64,000 nucleotides of DNA. It comes from a virus. Shown one piece after another: positions 41,727 through 51,400 of the stretch. The position numbers and the translations under genes are program-made. Each line of letters begins with the position of its first letter. The first letter of the stretch is position 1. The DNA is taken from positions 78,722 to 142,721 of IMG/VR virus record IMGVR_UViG_3300025648_000012. One strand, written 5' to 3'. The notes under the pieces were generated by a model. That model was not told the origin of the DNA. It worked only from the letters and a program-made list of their open reading frames with translations, and did no database searches.

Positions 41727-42938
41727 ATGCCATTATCATTGCCTAGCATAAATGTAGCAAATGGGTTACAAGGTTTAGTAGGAAATCAACCTTTGTCCGC
41801 TACAAGTCTTTTGCCGAATCTATCTATTCCCCCTATCGGTGGAGTATCTTCGTTGTCAGCTGCGCTTCCAGGGTCTGCTGGAGCTCAATCGTTATCAAGT
41901 GTAGGAGGTGGGCTTTTAGAATCTCAATCTTCTGGACGAGTATACGGTACTACGGATGAGGATTTAGCTAAGAATCCTAACTACTCCATTACTTTTATTC
42001 AGTACGATGATGCAGGAAATCCAGCAATAACTGTAAAGGCGTTTGCTCCAACCTCTTTTCAAGCCTCTTTTGATTCTCAATTTCAAGCCCCTTTTGCTGG
42101 GGGATTACTTGGTGGTGGCTTTCTTGGAAATTTGGCTGCAGCGTTGACTGGAACGAGGTTAACAGCACAGGCTTTAACCATGCAGGTATGGCAAGGAGGA
42201 GCAGACCACCAATTTACGGTAGATTTGGACCTTACTGCCTGGAGTAATTCTGATGATGTACGTGGGCCTTTAGCTGGGTTAATAGAGATGGGAGTTGCAG
42301 GAGTAGACAACGGATTGTTTGTTGCTCCTGGCCCGAGATTAGATCCCGAAGAAACAGGTAAAATACTTGCTGGGCTTTTTACACAAACTGCGTCTGTAGC
42401 TTCTCAAGTTATATCAGCAAGCAACCCTCCTACGAGTTCTTCTCAGGCAAATACCTCTGGAAGTTCCGTAAATGCCATAGCTTCCGCCGCAAATGATCAA
42501 GCTACAGTAGCGGGTAATTCTCAATCCATAGCATCCGCATTAACAAATAACGGAGCAGTTGCGCAAGAGAAAAAGATAATAGGGCAGTCAAGTACGGATT
42601 TAATGAAGAAAGCGGTTAAAAAGAAAATATCTGTGCAGATAGGACAGTGGTTTACATTACCAAATATAGTTATTACGAATTTAACTCCAGTTTTTGCTTC
42701 AAACATTCTTGATAGCAATGGATTTCCAATTAAAACCTCAGTACAGGTTACCTTTATTCCCTTTTTTCAGTTATCCAAGGAAGACGTTCTAAATATGTTC
42801 GTAAATACCAACTCAAGTCCTGGGGTTGGGGTTGCAAATACTGCAGCCACACTTTCATTAGCGACTGGGCTAACTGGTGGAGTAAAGGGTATAATTCCGA
42901 CTTCTACAGTTAGTAGCGGATTGTCTTTGCTTGGTTAG
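41727..42938 (+). CDS. hypothetical virion protein of the baseplate/tail region (403 aa)
   Basis: An Ala, Ser and Gly-rich protein with a central beta domain (about residues 80-190, YSITFIQYDDAGNP, TVDLDLTAWSN) and a C-terminal strand set (PNIVITNLTPVFASN). The central part resembles tail-tube or baseplate beta-sandwich domains. It is directly upstream of the gp53-like gene. Not recognised with certainty. Confidence 0.55.
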   Translation: MPLSLPSINVANGLQGLVGNQPLSATSLLPNLSIPPIGGVSSLSAALPGSAGAQSLSSVGGGLLESQSSGRVYGTTDEDLAKNPNYSITFIQYDDAGNPAITVKAFAPTSFQASFDSQFQAPFAGGLLGGGFLGNLAAALTGTRLTAQALTMQVWQGGADHQFTVDLDLTAWSNSDDVRGPLAGLIEMGVAGVDNGLFVAPGPRLDPEETGKILAGLFTQTASVASQVISASNPPTSSSQANTSGSSVNAIASAANDQATVAGNSQSIASALTNNGAVAQEKKIIGQSSTDLMKKAVKKKISVQIGQWFTLPNIVITNLTPVFASNILDSNGFPIKTSVQVTFIPFFQLSKEDVLNMFVNTNSSPGVGVANTAATLSLATGLTGGVKGIIPTSTVSSGLSLLG

Positions 42939-42951
42939 GGGCTAAATAATA

Positions 42952-43290
42952 ATGAAGACTTTATCACAAACAACAAAGGTAGTTAAAGACAATGATGGTA
43001 CAATTCAACCTGACTTGTTAAACTCCTTGTATGTAAACATGCAATATGAGGTAGTAATTCAAGAAATTTTGCAAGTTACAAGTGCTCACGAAGCTAATTT
43101 ACCTGGCTTAGCTTATTCCTATTACGGCGATGTGGATATGTGGCGTGCAATTTTAGTAGTTAATGGACTAATTGACCCAATATCGGACGTAGTTGCAGGA
43201 ATGTATTTAGTTATGCCAACCCGCGATTCTGTATCAAAATACTTAACTGCAAATAATGCAACGACTTCAATAGCAAAAATAACAATCTAA
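42952..43290 (+). CDS. baseplate wedge protein, gp53/X-like with LysM-type domain
   Basis: The YYGDVDMWRAILVVNGL turn-and-helix followed by ISDVVAGMYLVMPT is the LysM-like fold used by phage P2 gpX and T4 gp53. It is short (112 aa) and sits between two hub genes, as expected for a wedge protein. The gene start has no strong ribosome-binding site. Confidence 0.72.
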   Translation: MKTLSQTTKVVKDNDGTIQPDLLNSLYVNMQYEVVIQEILQVTSAHEANLPGLAYSYYGDVDMWRAILVVNGLIDPISDVVAGMYLVMPTRDSVSKYLTANNATTSIAKITI

Positions 43291-43305
43291 ATAAGGTACT
43301 ACTCA

Positions 43306-44418
43306 ATGGCGTTTACTGTTGGGCCAACTTGCCGCATAGAACAGATTCTAATAGAAAAGAATAAATTACCGGATACTTTTGGCATTACTTACCTACATAT
43401 TGTATCCTCAGCGGAGGTGTCTCTGCCTACCTGTACTCTGTCCTTCATAGACCCAATAGGGTTTATGGAAAAAATAGGAATAGGGGATGGAACTATAGTT
43501 TCTATTACAATAACCACTTCAGTTACAAAAACGTATGAATTTAGAGTTTGCAAAGTGCCTTTAAGACTGCAAGCTGGTCTTGGGTATACTTATACTTTAG
43601 AAATGTACTTAAATTACCCGCTATATTTGGCTCAAACAGATGAAAACTCTCAAACTGGCCCATCATCTGCCGCCATGACCTACATAGCCAATTCGGTAGG
43701 GTTAAATGGTTCTCAAAATAACATAGTAACTACAGCGGATTCTATGGTGTGGTCTCCAGGAGGAAGAGTTTATTCAGTATGGGCTAGATCTATAGCCTTA
43801 AGAGGGTACAAAAGTTCTACTTCTTTAATGGTGGTTGCAGTTTCAGAAGATGGCGATTTACTCTACAAAGATATATCCTTAGCAAAAATTGCGGTGAACG
43901 TCTCTACAATCTTAACTCCAGGATTTGTATTTTGCCAAGAGTTTAAGCCAACAATAACTCCTGGTGTAAGCAATTTAACTCTTAATTATGACCACACAAG
44001 GTACGCTCAAGATCTAACGCCAATCGCCTACGATAGCATAGATGTTTTTCCTCATAATAATTCCATACTTTTATCCTCAACTGTAGATTCTATTATAACA
44101 AATGGAGGTTGCAGTTTTGGTCCTGTATTGTTTGGAACAACGCACGAGAACTATGACAACGCAGTAGCACAAAATGTTAGAGCGGATGCGACCTATTCAG
44201 TACAGGGAGAATTTTTATTTCCAACATCTAGCGGGTTATCTCTGCTAGACGCTTTTACTTTTGAGTTAAAAACACAGGCGCTAGATAGTCAACAAAATAA
44301 TTCAGAGTTAAAGATAGATTTTTCTGGTAAATGGATAGTTAAAACCAAAATGATCCATATTGAGGGTCCACACTTTGCTGAAAAAATAATTGCTGTCAAA
44401 CAAACACTATCCAATTAG
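43306..44418 (+). CDS. baseplate hub protein, gp27/D-like
   Basis: The N-terminal ISSAEVSLPTCTLSFIDPIG strand-turn pattern and the later TFELKTQALDSQQN region, in a 370-residue beta-rich protein immediately before the OB-fold spike protein, match the hub (gp27, P2 gpD, Mu gp44) that holds the spike. The motif similarity is moderate; the gene order hub-spike-PAAR-gp25-J supports the call strongly. Confidence 0.72.
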   Translation: MAFTVGPTCRIEQILIEKNKLPDTFGITYLHIVSSAEVSLPTCTLSFIDPIGFMEKIGIGDGTIVSITITTSVTKTYEFRVCKVPLRLQAGLGYTYTLEMYLNYPLYLAQTDENSQTGPSSAAMTYIANSVGLNGSQNNIVTTADSMVWSPGGRVYSVWARSIALRGYKSSTSLMVVAVSEDGDLLYKDISLAKIAVNVSTILTPGFVFCQEFKPTITPGVSNLTLNYDHTRYAQDLTPIAYDSIDVFPHNNSILLSSTVDSIITNGGCSFGPVLFGTTHENYDNAVAQNVRADATYSVQGEFLFPTSSGLSLLDAFTFELKTQALDSQQNNSELKIDFSGKWIVKTKMIHIEGPHFAEKIIAVKQTLSN

Positions 44419-44439
44419 CCATCAGAACAATTTTAACAA

Positions 44440-44456
44440 AACAATTTTAGGTTGAG
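44440..44456 (+). repeat. 17-bp intergenic repeat, copy 2
   Basis: AACAATTTTAGGTTGAG sits three bases before the ATG of the spike gene; a related AACAATTTTAAC precedes it at 44425-44436. AGGTTGAG may serve as its ribosome-binding site. Confidence 0.8.
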
Positions 44457-44458
44457 CC

Positions 44459-45037
44459 ATGATTTTTTCAAATCAGCATCAATTATCCTTATTTCCAAAC
44501 GAATCTCAAAGATACATAGGAATAGTTACTTCCATTACTGACCCTAAAAATTTAGGAAGAGTTCAGATAAAATGTCCAGGAGTTTACCCAAAAGGTTCAG
44601 ATTGGATAGGGATTCAAAGGGATTGCATTGTTGGAGCTTCCCCTTCAAACGCTACGTCTTATGGAACTTTTGGAGTTCCGCCAGTTGGTGCGGAAGTAAT
44701 CTTTGAATTACAAAATAATGACCCTAATTCTGCTATTATAGTGGGTACAAGGCAAACTGCTGCTTTACCAAATGGCTGGAGTACAACTGCATGGGGTTGG
44801 TTAGATATAGATGGAAATTACATACAAGTAGATAAAAAGACATTTAAGCTATTTGTTGCAGCCTCTGGAACTTACCTTGCAGTAGATTCTTCTGGAAACA
44901 TAACAATTTATACTCCTGGAACCATAACTACTAATTGCACAACTGCAACAGTTAACGCATCATCTGGAGTCAATATAAATACTCCAACAGCTACGTTCAG
45001 TACTAATGTAGTTGTAAACGGCACTTTAACAGTATAA
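44459..45037 (+). CDS. baseplate spike protein, gpV/gp5-like OB-fold
   Basis: The N-terminal OB domain shows YIGIVTSITDPKNLGRVQIKCPG, the standard gp5/gpV opening, and GTFGVPPVGAEVIFEL. The C-terminal part is a threonine and asparagine-rich strand ladder (about 120-190), as in the beta-helix needle. There is no lysozyme domain, so the separate transglycosylase at 40.3 kb would provide cell-wall cleavage. 192 aa is short but typical for simple tails. Confidence 0.87.
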   Translation: MIFSNQHQLSLFPNESQRYIGIVTSITDPKNLGRVQIKCPGVYPKGSDWIGIQRDCIVGASPSNATSYGTFGVPPVGAEVIFELQNNDPNSAIIVGTRQTAALPNGWSTTAWGWLDIDGNYIQVDKKTFKLFVAASGTYLAVDSSGNITIYTPGTITTNCTTATVNASSGVNINTPTATFSTNVVVNGTLTV

Positions 45038-45078
45038 AACAACAGTATAAGAAAACAACAACCCATGAGTAACAGTCC

Positions 45079-45351
45079 ATGAGTAAACCTGTAGCAGTTG
45101 TTGGTAGTACATCAAGCCATGGTGGTTCCATGATAACAGCATCTGGCTCAAAAGTTATAACGCCTCAAGGCCCAGTTTGTATTACAGGCGATTCTCATTC
45201 CTGCCCCATTTCTGGACACGGAGTAACTTCAGTAACAGGTAACTCTACTCGAGCTACTACTTCTGGTAAAGCAATAGTACTTCAAGGAGCAGTAGCAGGA
45301 TGCGGGGCTAGTATAGTGGGTAACTTTGCGACGAGAGTAGCGTTGGATTAA
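45079..45351 (+). CDS. PAAR-domain spike tip protein
   Basis: The protein opens KPVAVVGSTSSHGGSM, then carries DSHSCPISGHG with further Cys and His positions, as in PAAR proteins whose metal ion caps the tip of the spike. Ninety residues is the normal size. The ATG at 45079 is preferred; an ATG at 45065 belongs to a 5-codon frame produced by a duplicated start region. Confidence 0.87.
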   Translation: MSKPVAVVGSTSSHGGSMITASGSKVITPQGPVCITGDSHSCPISGHGVTSVTGNSTRATTSGKAIVLQGAVAGCGASIVGNFATRVALD

Positions 45352-45360
45352 GGAGGAAAA

Positions 45361-45744
45361 TTGGCAACTTATCAGGATGTAAATTCAAATATAGGAATTG
45401 ACTTTAATTCACCGGTATTATCGGATATTAACTGTATTCAAAACGGTTTAACCAATATGTTTTCTACGGTTCCAGGTCAACGAGGTAGAATTTTTCAACC
45501 TACCTACGGTTCTGCCTGGGCTTATCTTTTGCAAGAGCAAATAAGTACTACTAATGCTACAAAGATAATTAAAACCATGATAAACGATATTAAAACATGG
45601 CAACCCTGGATTACAGTAATTGAAGGTCAGTGCACTATTTTAGTGGATTACACTTTGCCTGGGTACTCTGTAACTCTAGCTTGGCAGTTAGCTTCCTCAA
45701 CCAGCACAAATTTTACTTCTTTTGCACTTCAAACAAATGGCTAA
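45361..45744 (+). CDS. baseplate wedge protein gp25/W-like
   Basis: The 127-residue protein has the GPW/gp25 domain signature: QRGRIFQPTYGSAW with Arg and Pro-x-x-Gly, then helices and a closing VTLAWQL strand. A TTG start follows AAGGAGG. gp25-like proteins connect wedge and sheath. The location between PAAR and the J-like gene is standard. Confidence 0.85.
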   Translation: MATYQDVNSNIGIDFNSPVLSDINCIQNGLTNMFSTVPGQRGRIFQPTYGSAWAYLLQEQISTTNATKIIKTMINDIKTWQPWITVIEGQCTILVDYTLPGYSVTLAWQLASSTSTNFTSFALQTNG

Positions 45745-45747
45745 ACT

Positions 45748-48474
45748 ATGAACATACTGCAACTACTGCTACCTACAGTACCTTTTGGTCAACCCTATTC
45801 AACTAATATATCCATTGACCCCAATTCTTTGCCTTCCGGTGGACTACTCACAACTGGAAGCTCTCAAATAAAATCTTTTACTGTAACTATTCCAACAAAT
45901 TTACCACCTGGAATAGGTTATACTGTCGGGGGCTATTCTTTAAGTCAGCTCAATGTTACAGTAAATTCAACTGGCCCCTACACGTTGAATGGTTCTCCTA
46001 ATAATACTCTATCAGGGAATTCCTATGTAATTCCTGTTTCTATAGTGGGCGGTTTCATAGTTCCTCCAACTATTACTTTAACTGGAGTGTGCAATACTAC
46101 TGGACTGTATACTGGTAATCAATTTATAATTACTGCAAATACTACCGCAGGTGGTTCAGTTGACTTATATGGTAATGCTACAATTCCTACTGCTTCTACA
46201 TATTCTTCAACTCAAACTTATACTTTAACCTGTATTCAGCAGATAAATTTATCAAATTTAACTGTGGATCAGGGGGATTTTGTAACTCAGTTGCAAACAG
46301 CTTTAGCCAACAAGCAATCTTGGGCTGGAAACCTAACTACAGAAACTTCTGAAACAATAATTGAATTAGTTGCGACCATTGCTGCGTTTGACTCTACTCG
46401 AGTAATTAGAGCAACAGAAAACGCATTTCCGCAATTAGCTCAAAATGATGCTGCAATACTTGCTGGGGCAATTCTTTCAGGAGTTAGATTAGCCAGAAAG
46501 TTACCTGCTCAAGCTTTGGTAAATTTAAGCAATACTGCATCAACTTCAATTACTATTTTGCCTTATACTCAATTCTCAGGTGCAGGTGCACAGTGGTTTA
46601 ATACTCAAACAATAACCATTCCAGCGTTAGGAAGTATTGCTAATGTTGCGCTTTATGAAGGTACAATAAACATTACTTATGGCACTGGAACTGGTAAACC
46701 CAACCAAATGTGGATATCTAATGAGGATTCATTCACAATTTCTGACCAAGATGTAGTAATTAAAGTAAATGGAACTGTTTTAGAAAAAACGTTTGGTGGA
46801 TTATGGAATGCTGCAGGAACAAGTGCGTATGGAGAATTTACACTAAAAGATGGAAGAGCAATTGCACAGTTTGGTACCGCTAGTTATGGATATTCCCCTG
46901 CTACTTCTGATACTATTGCAATTCAATACTGCGTTACTTCTGGATCTTTAGGAAATACACTTTCTACTATTGGTTCTTCAGTAGTGACCGTAGCTTTGGT
47001 TGGGGCAGCCTCTCAAGCTGTGCCTTATCCTACCATATCTGGTACTTTTGTAACAAATCCATCGGGTGGAGCGGATGAACTCCCAGCATCAACTTACAAA
47101 ACTATTAGCGCTGGCTCTTTTGGAACTTATGGTTCAGCAGTAACTAAACCACAGTTACAAAGTATAGCCAAAAACTATCCCGGAATAGCAGACGTTATAG
47201 TAAAAGTTCAAAGAGACATAGATCCCTCCTCTTTATACTTGATGAACACTGCTCAAGTATCCCTACTGCCTACTGGAGGGGTAACTTGGACACAAGCACA
47301 AACTTCTGCATATTTTAATTATTTGAACCAAAACACGATGTACTCAACTCAATACGTACTTATTACTCCTTCAGCTATTCCAGTAGTAGTTGCTGCAAAT
47401 GTGTACGTTATAAATACGGTTCAATCGTTGGCTGCAATTCAAGAAACACTTACTAATGCAATTACTGCGTATTTATCTCCAAGAACCGGAATACTTGGGT
47501 TAAATATGTACTTATCTGACTTAGATACTCTAATTAAAAATGCTGCTCCTGGTGTAGTTGATTACGTCGATATTGTGTACCCTACAGCGGATATGCTCGT
47601 AACAGCCCCCTCAACTCCTCCCATTTTGTACGCACTTAACCCAACAACGCCAACTGCTGGAGTATCAGCATTAACCACCGGAGCGTATGCGTACTCTGTT
47701 GGAGTGAGCGCAGTATCTCCAGTGTTTACTGGCAATACTTTCACAGTAGGAGCTGGGGGTGCTTCTTTATCTTCTGCACAATCCGGTTACTTTGTAGAAA
47801 TTACGTATAGTGGATCCGCAAGCCCCATTGCTCTCCCTAGTCCAGGGGGAAATTCTGGTGTGTCTTACACAATTTACAACCAGAATACATTGAGCTCCAC
47901 AATAACCACTGCGTCAGGAGCAATTATTTTATCTGGAGTATCAAGCACCTCCATAGGAGTAGCGCCAAATACTGAAGTATATTTAGTATCAGACGGCACT
48001 AACTGGTTGGCTACGGTTGGAACTTATAATTTAGACGTAGGAGCGCCTAGTTCTTGGGTTTATCCAGTGTATGGAACAAGTTTGGCAAATGGTACTCAAT
48101 ATATTGATCTTACTTGGCCTATAACTACGGGGCAATCCTATACTGTTTATGGAAGAACAGCAACATTGTCGAATACCATTGGAGTATTGGCTACAATATC
48201 CGCATCACAAGTTGCTTCTCTAGTGGCAGCCGGAGTAACTCCTGGACCTTCAACTTCAACCAGCGGCTCTCCAATAGTTATAGCAACTCCTTTTTGGGTA
48301 TCTAATATTGGAAGACTATCCTTTAGAGATAACGGAATGACTCCCGTTGCACCAATTCCAAGTTTAACTGGAATAACTAACGTTGGAGTAAGATACAATA
48401 GTTTAGCAACAACTGGCTTACCAACAGGCATATCTTCAAATCCATACATAAATGTGTATTATACGAGTAGGTAA
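45748..48474 (+). CDS. baseplate wedge protein J/gp6-like with extra fibre-type module
   Basis: The centre (about residues 170-620) is the J/gp6 domain: DFVTQLQTALANKQSW, LVATIAAFDSTRVIRATENAFPQLA, then the QSIAKNYPGIADVIV and LYLMNTAQVSLLPTGG segments and a terminal TAYLSPRTGILGLN block. An N-terminal beta part precedes it. Residues about 665-760 hold a module nearly the same as one in the fibre gene at 55.4 kb (TEVYLVSDGTNWLAT), and a fibronectin-like YTVYGRT domain follows. 908 aa is larger than usual because of these additions. Confidence 0.8.
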   Translation: MNILQLLLPTVPFGQPYSTNISIDPNSLPSGGLLTTGSSQIKSFTVTIPTNLPPGIGYTVGGYSLSQLNVTVNSTGPYTLNGSPNNTLSGNSYVIPVSIVGGFIVPPTITLTGVCNTTGLYTGNQFIITANTTAGGSVDLYGNATIPTASTYSSTQTYTLTCIQQINLSNLTVDQGDFVTQLQTALANKQSWAGNLTTETSETIIELVATIAAFDSTRVIRATENAFPQLAQNDAAILAGAILSGVRLARKLPAQALVNLSNTASTSITILPYTQFSGAGAQWFNTQTITIPALGSIANVALYEGTINITYGTGTGKPNQMWISNEDSFTISDQDVVIKVNGTVLEKTFGGLWNAAGTSAYGEFTLKDGRAIAQFGTASYGYSPATSDTIAIQYCVTSGSLGNTLSTIGSSVVTVALVGAASQAVPYPTISGTFVTNPSGGADELPASTYKTISAGSFGTYGSAVTKPQLQSIAKNYPGIADVIVKVQRDIDPSSLYLMNTAQVSLLPTGGVTWTQAQTSAYFNYLNQNTMYSTQYVLITPSAIPVVVAANVYVINTVQSLAAIQETLTNAITAYLSPRTGILGLNMYLSDLDTLIKNAAPGVVDYVDIVYPTADMLVTAPSTPPILYALNPTTPTAGVSALTTGAYAYSVGVSAVSPVFTGNTFTVGAGGASLSSAQSGYFVEITYSGSASPIALPSPGGNSGVSYTIYNQNTLSSTITTASGAIILSGVSSTSIGVAPNTEVYLVSDGTNWLATVGTYNLDVGAPSSWVYPVYGTSLANGTQYIDLTWPITTGQSYTVYGRTATLSNTIGVLATISASQVASLVAAGVTPGPSTSTSGSPIVIATPFWVSNIGRLSFRDNGMTPVAPIPSLTGITNVGVRYNSLATTGLPTGISSNPYINVYYTSR

Positions 48475-48476
48475 CT

Positions 48477-51400
48477 ATGCTACAAATTGATGCTAATCAG
48501 TTTCAAATTTACCAACCAGTAGGAGTAACTTTTAGCCTACAACCTTCCTTTTTAATTTTAGGAGGAAGTGGAAGCTACTCTTACGCTTCTTCTGGGCTTC
48601 CTTCTGGAGTCTCCATGTCTTCAACTGGAACTATCTCTGGGAAAGTTTCCGTTGCGTACCAAGGCGATTTTACAGTAACAGTTATGGATTTAGTTACTAA
48701 TTCACAAATTACAGCCACTTTTGACTATTACTTTGTAAATACTCTGTTTAACTACACAAATAATGCTCCTACATCAAGCCCTACTCTCAATAGAAGGCAG
48801 TTTTCAAAGCTAACTAGGCAAATTTTACTTCCACCCTATTTAGAAACGGCTTACTTTTTAGATCTATTAGGTGTTATTGACTTTGTATTTGACGCTAATC
48901 TTGATGCTCCAGTAGAGGCGTTAGAAAACATAAGAAATCCATATTGGAGCGGGCCAGGAGCTGAAGCCAAAATTGAAACACTGGATAACTCTACAGTGGA
49001 GTTACAATTTCCTGCTTGGGTTTCCTTGGCAGCTTCTACTGTAATTTCCACTTTGCCTGCTGGAACTTATGCCTACCAAGTTGCTCCCGTGTTTGCAAAC
49101 AACACCATAGGACCGGCAAATAGTTTAATGGAAGTATCTGTGGGGCGGCTAATTTCTCCTTCTTTAACCTGGACTGCTGTACCAAATGCTGTTAGTTATA
49201 ACATATATGGAAGAACAGAAGGCAATTTAGGATTACTTGTTAATGTACCTTATTCTGTACTATCTTACACAGATACAGGTGCAACCACACCAGTTACTGG
49301 TGGGTATATACCTTCACCATACCCTTATCCTAAACTATTGGATGAAACTGACTTATCTTCCGTAGATAGAACAACCCTTGTTCAACAAGTTAACTTACTT
49401 GGAATAAAGCTGCAATCAATTGGAGTTTTAGATGACTCCTCATACCGCTCGTTGTTGAGATTTTTAGGAAAATACTGGTTTCAAAAAGGTACAAAAGCCG
49501 CTATTGACTTTTTGAACTATGCACTCAATATCAATTTAGCCATAGATCAGCTATATGCAAACACTACAGCTAATTACTTAACTAAGATATATTCTGTGGG
49601 AGCAGTTTCTACCTTTGCTACTGGGTTGTCTGGACCTGCAGCCATGGTAAAGGATAACTCTGGAAACATCTATGTTGCGAATTACCAAGGTGGCAACACC
49701 ATATCTAAAATAACCCCAGCGGGAATAGTATCCACCTTTGCCACCGTACAGTCTCCCCCTTACGCACTAGCCATTGATTTAACTACTAATACTCTCTATG
49801 TAGGCTATGGACCTAATTATCCTTACGTATTATGCAAAATAACAAGTGCGGGAGTGGTTACACCAGTCTTTGCCACAATTTCCACTACACCTTGCTATGG
49901 TCAGTCTATTGTGGTAGATAGCACCGGAAGTAACATCTACGTATCTAATGGACAAGGCGTAATTACTAGAGTAACTTCAACTGGGTCAGTAGTTACAAAT
50001 TGGGCTGGGTACTCTGGATATACAAATGCTCCTATAGGTATTGACTCAAGTAACAACGTATACATAGCAACTCCTAACACAGGTTTCACCTCCATAGTAA
50101 CAAAAATTACTCCGGCTGGAGTAATTACAACACCTTGGGCTACAATTAGTGGAATAAATCCTATTGGATTAGCAATTGACTCAAGCAATAACGTATACGT
50201 AGCTTGCTTTGGAGCCTATCCAATATCCAAAATAACTTCGACAGGAGTAGTATCTACGTTAGCTACTTTGAATTTACCAAGTAGTTTCCCAACACCTATG
50301 ATCGTAGATTCTTTTGGATATATCTATGTAGGAAACAACACAAATACTACAATAACAAAAATAGCACCAAATGGGTCATACACTACCTTTGCGTACTTAC
50401 CGGGTTATTTCCTTTGGAGTTTTATTTTAGATTCAAGCAATGCGCTATATGTTTCTAATGAACTCTCTTTTGCGGGTAACCTTCCTTCAATAGTTAAAAT
50501 AACCAATTCCTCTGCAACTGCTACAATTGGTACAGCTTTAGCGAGTACTCCTTCTGCCATTGCTATTGATACTTCCGGTAACTACTACTTGGCTAACGGT
50601 GGAAGCAACACCGTATCCAAAGTAACAAGTGCAGGTGTTGTAACTCAAGTATTTGCAAATACGGGTACAAATCCCGTCGCTATTGCGGTAGATAGTTCAG
50701 GGAATGTCTATACTGCAAATAGTGGAAGTAGCTCAATTACCAAAGTTACTTCCACTGGGGTTGTTACTATAACCTGGGCTACTGTTGGAACAAATCCCGT
50801 AGCAATCACGGTAGATAGTTCTGGAAACGTCTATACTGCAAATAGTGGAAGTAATACTGTATCTAAGGTAACGAGTGCAGGGGTTGTTACAACAACCTGG
50901 GCTACTGCAGGTACAAATCCCGTAGCAATCACGGTAGATAGTTCTGGAAACGTCTATACTGCAAATAAAAATGCTAATTCCATATCTAAAGTAACAAGTG
51001 CTGGTGTAGTTACTCTTAATTGGGCTACTACGGGCACAAGTCCAAGCGGAATTGCCATTGATAGCTCAGGTAATGTCTATACTGCAAATAGTGTAAGTAA
51101 CACTGTTACCAAAGTAACAAGTGCAGGTGTAGTTACAGCAAGCTGGGCTACTACTGGAGCTACTCCCTCGTCCATTGCAGTTGATAGTTCTGGAAACGTC
51201 TATACTGCAAACTATGGAGCAAACACTTTAACTTTCATTACTCCATTAGGAACTTCTACTACTCCTTATGCAACCTTTACATCATCCGTAGGACCATTAG
51301 TAGTGGATAGCTCGGGTACCGTCTATACAACAGAGCAATCCATTGGAACTGATGGGTATTGGAGATCAGGCGATTTAACCAATTTATTAACTGCGTCTCA

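Noticed and set aside
45065-45082. Five-codon frame MSNSP before the PAAR gene
   Set aside because: It comes from duplication of the start region; the PAAR domain reads from the second ATG at 45079.
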